A stretch of 64,000 nt of DNA, from assembly GCA_946811695.1 (NCBI GenBank), contig OX328125.1, forward strand, positions 108,173,715-108,237,714, given 5' to 3'. This stretch comes from Gonocerus acuteangulatus. Lineage: Eukaryota; Arthropoda; Insecta; Hemiptera; Coreidae. The notes beneath the pieces were generated by a model. It ran no database searches and was not told the DNA's origin. It saw only the letters and a program-made list of their open reading frames with translations. The translations under genes were made by a program, and so were the position numbers. Every line of letters begins with the position of its first letter. Within the stretch, counting starts at the first letter, position 1. This document shows, piece after piece, positions 59,675 to 64,000 of the stretch.

Positions 59675-60460
59675 GTGATGGGCGATTCTCTAATGAGAAT
59701 TGGTTTAAATCGAAATGAAATACGGATTTCGTTGGTAACAGTAAGTCGATACTCTGAGCCTAGAAGATCGATCTTTTGAATCGATCCATATCGTAGATCG
59801 ATACTCTGAGCCTAGAAGATCGATCTTTTGAATCGATCCATATCGTAGATCGATACTCTGAGCCTAGAAGATCGATCTTTTGAATCGATCCATATAGTAG
59901 ATGTATACTCTGAGCCTAGAAGATCGATCTTTTGAATCGCTCCGTATCGTAGATCGATACTCTGAGCCTAGAAGATCGATCTTTTGAATCGATCCATATC
60001 GTAGATCGATACTCTGAGCCTAGAAGATCGATCTTTTGAATCAATCCATTTCGTAGATCGATACTCTGAGCCTAGAAGATCGATCTTTTGAATCGCTCCA
60101 TATCGTAGATCGATCCTCTGAGCCTAGAAGATCGATCTTTTGAATCGATCCATATCGTAGATCGATACTCTGAGCCTAGAAGATCGATCTTTTGAATCGC
60201 TCCATATCGTAGATCGATACTCTGAGCCTAGAAGATCGATCTTTTGAATCGATCCATATCGTAGATCGATACTCTGAGCCTAGAAGATCGATCTTTTGAA
60301 TCGATCCATATCGTAGATCGATCTTCTGAGCCTAAAAGATCGATCTTTTAAATCGATTTGACCTCGCCGATCTTTTCCTGTGGATACATCTTTTCATTTC
60401 GATTCGAATCGATTCAAAAGATCCATTCATATACGAGAATCCCCCATCTCGATTTCTAAT
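59675..60460. mobile_element. TIR element carrying the minisatellite
   Basis: The left end TAGTGATGGGCGATTCTCTA, followed by AATCGAAATGAAA, and the right end (inverted, TCGAGATGGGGGATTCTCGT, then AATCGAAATGAAA) form imperfect terminal inverted repeats of about 45 bases around the 52-bp minisatellite. The target duplication is unclear. It is probably a hAT-like non-autonomous element. The partial equivalent in unit 1 begins near 52692. Confidence 0.6.
59744..60345 (+). repeat. 52-bp minisatellite, 12 units
   Basis: Twelve units of the 52-base repeat, with individual units differing by one to three bases (for example GAATCGCTCC variants). Contains many GATCGATC palindromes. Confidence 0.95.
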
Positions 60461-61040
60461 CTAATATTCCTAGAACTGAATATATATTTATTAATTTATA
60501 CAACTATATATTTCTATAATTTTATTGTATAATTGTGCGTTAACCTTAGTGCGTTAAGGTTCATCTACCTAGTGCTATTAATAAAGGAATAAAAGCAGTT
60601 ATAAGTGGGATTTGATCTTTCGTGAAAAATATATAACAAAATCTTTAAGACCCCACAACCGGAAACTGACAGTATCCCAAGCGGAAATGACTCCCACCGC
60701 CTTCTCAACTTCCCTTTCGGAAAACACTATTACCAATATGTTTCTAATATCCATAAATTGTTACTAAAATACTCATTTTACTGTTAAATCCAACGATTTA
60801 TTGATTTTAAGAGCTCGCGAACATAGCGACTTGCTCTTTTTTAATGTTGGCGGTAGAATCTAATCTCATAATTGTAAATTAAGAAATTCAAACATTCAGG
60901 GTTTTGTGGAAATTTAGATAGCTCTTGCATGAAAGTTTAAAAAATAGTTATGCATCAAGTAATTCCTTTTTTTAAAGTTTCAGGACTGTGTCCATTACTA
61001 CACTTCAAATTTAGTACATGTTTTAATAAATTCTGTTGTG
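60461..61040. other. No gene; 3' flank of the retroelement
   Basis: 60650-60780 resembles 12070-12230 (AAGCGGAAAT.ACTCC, AACACTATTACNAA.ATGTTTCTAAT), an unnamed dispersed repeat also next to a family B fragment. 61040 down to about 60973 is probably the 3' UTR of the minus-strand retroelement, ending in CTTTAAAAAAAGG. Confidence 0.45.
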
Positions 61041-61982
61041 CTAAATGAAATTGTAAATATTTAAGTCTTTAAGGTGAGTGAGTATTGTGTTTAAGTGTGG
61101 ACTGTCATCTGTCAAAAGTTCGTTCATGTCATGAGGTAGATTTAGTCTGTCTCGTTCTTTGCAGCCAGTCAGTATGTGTTTTATAGTCAAGTTTGCGTTG
61201 CATATGGCGCAAACTGGTCTGTCTTGTCTTGTCATTAAATAGCGATGTGTCAGCAACGAATGTCCGATATGTAATCTTGTAATGACTACCTCTTCTCTTC
61301 GGGTTGATCTGTTGCTTGATGGCCAAACACTTACTGTTTTCTTAATTTCCTTTAATTTGTTGTTTTGTGTTTCAGCCCAAACTTTTTGCCATTCAAGGTG
61401 TAAATATGTTTTTATGTTTACATGTAAGTCTTGTAGTGTCAGTTCTTCTACGTATATTGTACATTTTTCTGTTGTTTGTTTAGCGTATTTGTCGGCTTCT
61501 GTGTTTCCTGGGATATCCATGTGTCCGGGTATCCACAGAAGAACAACTTTTATGCCGTAAGTTTGTAGTTCGTGTATTTGTTGAAAAATCTCTGTCATTA
61601 GAGTGTGTGTCTCAAATATGTTGACGAGGGAGAGTAAAGAACTTAGTGAATCTGAACATATGATGATTGTCTTATTTGGAACTACAGTTATATTTCTTAA
61701 AGCCAAAACTATCCCCTGTAGTTCTGCTGAAAAAACGGATGATTTTTTATTTAATTTAATGCCAAACTTAGAATTTTTTATTATAGCTGCTGATCCAGTG
61801 CCTTCTCTAGATTTTGAACCGTCTGTAAATGCTAGTACTGCATCTGGATACAACGAAAGAAGATAATTAAACTCATTGTTGTAAAATATTTTGGAAACAG
61901 GTTTTTTTTTATCGAATTTTGATAATTTTGTGTTAATTTCTAAGTTATATCTTAAATCCAACGAAAAAACAAAAACAACCAA
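61041..61982 (-). pseudogene. Non-LTR retrotransposon ORF2 3' part: RNase H and zinc-binding tail
   Basis: A 313-codon open stretch, truncated at its 5' end (stop just upstream; no reverse transcriptase). RNase H acts on RNA/DNA hybrids during target-primed reverse transcription. Catalytic residues are present: Asp54 (FTDGSKS), Glu87 (SAELQG), Asp111 (CSDSLSS) and Asp164 (GNTEADKYA), with WIPGH at 150-154. The C-terminal part has TRLHIGHSLLTHRYLMTRQD, then CAIC...KHILTGC, a Cys/His knuckle usual in RNase H-bearing non-LTR elements of the I/Jockey group. It is intact for its length, with no internal stop, so it is a younger insertion than the relic at 36400. Confidence 0.85.
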
Positions 61983-62350
61983 TTAATGTTTCTTATTATT
62001 CTTATTATTGAAGTATCTTATATCAGAAAGGAGCTGGTACTCCTTACAATATTTTATATATGTATGTCCGAGACAATCATTCCTGATCTAAAGAAGAATC
62101 ACATCCACACATGAAGATAAAATTGCTGTGGCCTATTCTAAACCTACAAAGCAGTACTTCTAACGTTTTAGGGAATCAGGTACAATATGTCAATGTGTTT
62201 AAATCGTTTCTACCCCAATAATATCTTATCAACCTTAAAAAATGCAGTGAAGTAAATTCTGACGCCCAGACAATGCTTATGGTAAACAGTTATTAATCAG
62301 TTGATGTTTAGCAATATGTTTTTATTTTTTAACACTTTGCGTACCCCAGG
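61983..62350. other. No gene recognised
   Basis: No supported feature. Confidence 0.4.
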
Positions 62351-62510
62351 GGCGTATATAGGAAATAATTTCGGTGGTTAGGAGCATTTGGGATATGTTA
62401 CACCAAAAAAAAAAAAAAAAAAAAAAAATAGACAGAACTAAGTAATCTTAGTTAATTTTCATGAGACATTATTACGGATTAAATCAAAATTTCAGCTGGG
62501 GGATCTTATC
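62351..62510 (+). mobile_element. hAT-MITE end fragment with poly(A) run
   Basis: GGGGCGTATATAGGAAATAA then TTTCGGTGG matches the left part of the MITE at 23141. A 24-base A-run follows (62406-62429). The right terminus is missing. Confidence 0.5.
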
Positions 62511-62820
62511 CGAATCGTGTTTGTTTTCGGCTTGAAGGTTTGTTGAACGCCTTTAGAGTTTGATGGCCCGTAACCTACCTAGGGGGTTATCTCCTGAAGG
62601 GAGTGCCCGACGTTTCGTAACCTCTCTAAATCACGGGGTAAATAGTATCGGAGAATGGATGGGAATTACAATAATTGCTCAAGATGATGAATAGAACCGA
62701 AGATGGCTAGGACGCCATCTTGAAGAATGTTCAGAACAATGCCACATAGTTCTCAAACACTTATGCAGGGTAATGTACATGTATGGCAAGGTTCTTGTTT
62801 GGCCTCATGGCCAGCATTTA
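62511..62820. other. No gene recognised
   Basis: No open frame of a known family and no repeat ends. Confidence 0.4.
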
Positions 62821-62824
62821 ATCC

Positions 62825-62935
62825 CCGTAACAGGCCGATGGATCAGAGAGGCTGATGCTGTAGAGTTATCTGATACTTGACTTTATATCACACGAGAGAA
62901 ATAGTATGGTCAATACTATACTACAAGGAAAGTAG
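62825..62935 (-). mobile_element. SINE family 2, 3'-end fragment
   Basis: CCGTAACAGGCC, GCTGATGCTGTAGAG.TA and AGTATGGTCAATACTAT match 42027-42130 (the 3' part of the family on the minus strand). The tRNA head is missing. Confidence 0.6.
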
Positions 62936-63034
62936 GGTTCTGTCCGAAGCCAAGCAACGTAGGCTGTGGATTACTAGCCGCATGAAAACCCCATTTACAT
63001 TTACAGGCTTCCATGAATGATGTTACGGGTACCC

Positions 63035-63190
63035 TATAAATCGTCACGGATACCCGTTAAGGCGTTACGGATAACCCTTAAATGGTTACGGATAATCGTC
63101 AACGCGTTACGGATACCCCATAAATGGCCACGGATACTCGTCAAGGCGTTACGGATACCCGTTAAAATGTCACAGATAAGATGTCATAGG
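63035..63190 (+). repeat. About 21-bp minisatellite (GTTACGGATACCCGTTAAGGC type)
   Basis: About seven diverged units containing [GC].[CG]ACGGATA followed by CC[CG]TTAA-like sequence. Any open frame here is repeat-derived. Confidence 0.8.
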
Positions 63191-63479
63191 CACCGTTTAA
63201 GAATTTATTAGGCATAATGCCTAGAGTACTGGAATTATATAGTAGAAATGATTTTTGGACAATAAAATAAATAGATCGCATCGAGAAAATATTCTCTTTC
63301 TAACTTTAACCTTGAGAGATTTGGAAATAAGCCTAGGTGCCCTCATAGAATACCTATTTGTACTTTTAGGTTCTCTCGCATAGTTCCATTATATCTAAGA
63401 ATGCTATGTATTGGGGAATATGTTTACTTTAGGACACAGGCCTCAGCAGGCTGTTTCAAAACATGTTTATGTTTTTACT

Positions 63480-63957
63480 GCGGTAAGCAGACTTCCCTAT
63501 GCAGTAGAGTGCATACTTCTGTATGCGCCCAAACGCATACTTTCCGATGTAGCAGAACTCATACTTCTCTATGCTGCAGAACTCATACTTCCCTATGCAG
63601 CAGAACGCAATCTTTCCTATGCAGCAGAGCGCTTACTTCCCCTTGCAGTAGAACGCATGTCTCTCTCTGCGTTAAAACGCATACTTTTCTATGCACCCAA
63701 ACGTATACTTTCCTATGCAGCAGAACTCATACTTCCCTATGCAGCAGATCGCATACATCTCTCTGCATTAGAACGCATACTTCACTCTGCAGGAGAACGC
63801 ATACCTCTATCTGCACCAAAACGCATACTTTTCTATGCACCCAAACGTATACTTTCCTATGCAGCAGAACGTATACTTTCCTATGCAGCAGAACTCATAC
63901 TTCCCTATGCAGCAGATCGCATACTTCTCCCTGCAACAGAACGCACAGCAGCTATCT
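63480..63957 (+). repeat. 24-bp minisatellite, about 19 units
   Basis: The unit resembles CTTTCCTATGCAGCAGAACG then CATA. The 24-base period is a multiple of three, so long frames stay open in more than one register (63401-63970 and 63411-63959), encoding Cys-Ser-Arg-Thr-His and Tyr-Ala-Ala-Glu repeats. No start context, signal or other gene part supports translation. Confidence 0.9.
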
Positions 63958-64000
63958 GAGAGATGATTAGCCATGTTATCCTGCGTACTAATACTTGCCG

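Larger units (their letters stand above)
53024..60350 (+). repeat. Tandem duplication, unit 2
   Basis: Repeats 44712 onwards in direct orientation. It lacks the family B element at the position matching 51221 and carries a longer minisatellite. A small insertion, TTTTATCATGATCA, lies near 59493 relative to unit 1. Confidence 0.93.

Noticed and set aside
61282..61866. Plus-strand frames of 87-92 codons opposite the RNase H fragment
   Set aside because: Antisense shadows; the minus strand carries all RNase H motifs.

Overview
This window is animal nuclear DNA, most likely from an arthropod. It is AT-rich, its genes are split by GT-AG introns, and it carries tRNA-derived SINEs, Merlin, mariner, pogo-like, hAT-like and Helentron/Helitron elements, Penelope-type hammerhead ribozymes and an RNase H from a non-LTR retrotransposon. 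A chelicerate or spider is a guess from the style of the repeats and is not demonstrated. There are no operons or prokaryotic signals.

Only two host genes are recognised, and they lie head to head in the first quarter. ICMT (isoprenylcysteine carboxyl methyltransferase) runs on the minus strand in five exons between 9047 and 5787, and its joined reading frame is open throughout. EMC6 (ER membrane protein complex subunit 6) runs on the plus strand in four coding exons from 11000 to 15694. Both are small polytopic ER membrane proteins, and the roughly 0.9 kb between them is the only good candidate for a shared promoter.

The rest is layered mobile DNA. 1-1870 is a decayed Merlin element with a broken transposase. 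Its deletion derivative, a MITE with a perfect 8-bp target duplication, sits at 17474-18020. 18.8-40.2 kb and 48.5-59.4 kb are dominated by two families of non-autonomous Helentron-like elements, called A and B here. They share a 5' hairpin, asymmetric terminal inverted repeats, an internal AT microsatellite, a 3' GCAG/CTGC hairpin and insertion into T-runs. One family A copy splits the helicase remnant of a Helitron. Canonical Helitrons with TC and CTAG ends also occur. 36.4-38.6 kb is a decayed RNase H region of a non-LTR element, split by a foldback element whose loop holds a 5S rRNA-derived sequence.

44712-60350 is a tandem duplication of an approximately 7-8 kb block. One copy carries an extra family B Helentron and the other an expanded 52-bp minisatellite, so it is either a recent segmental duplication or two haplotypes placed in tandem by the assembler. 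The window ends with the 3' part of an I-group-like non-LTR retrotransposon (RNase H plus zinc-knuckle tail) and two minisatellites.

The most unusual signal is a set of hammerhead-ribozyme-like motifs (26448-26503 best preserved; 7558-7612, 33325-33372 and 52360-52395 decayed). Their stem II sequences differ but stay paired.
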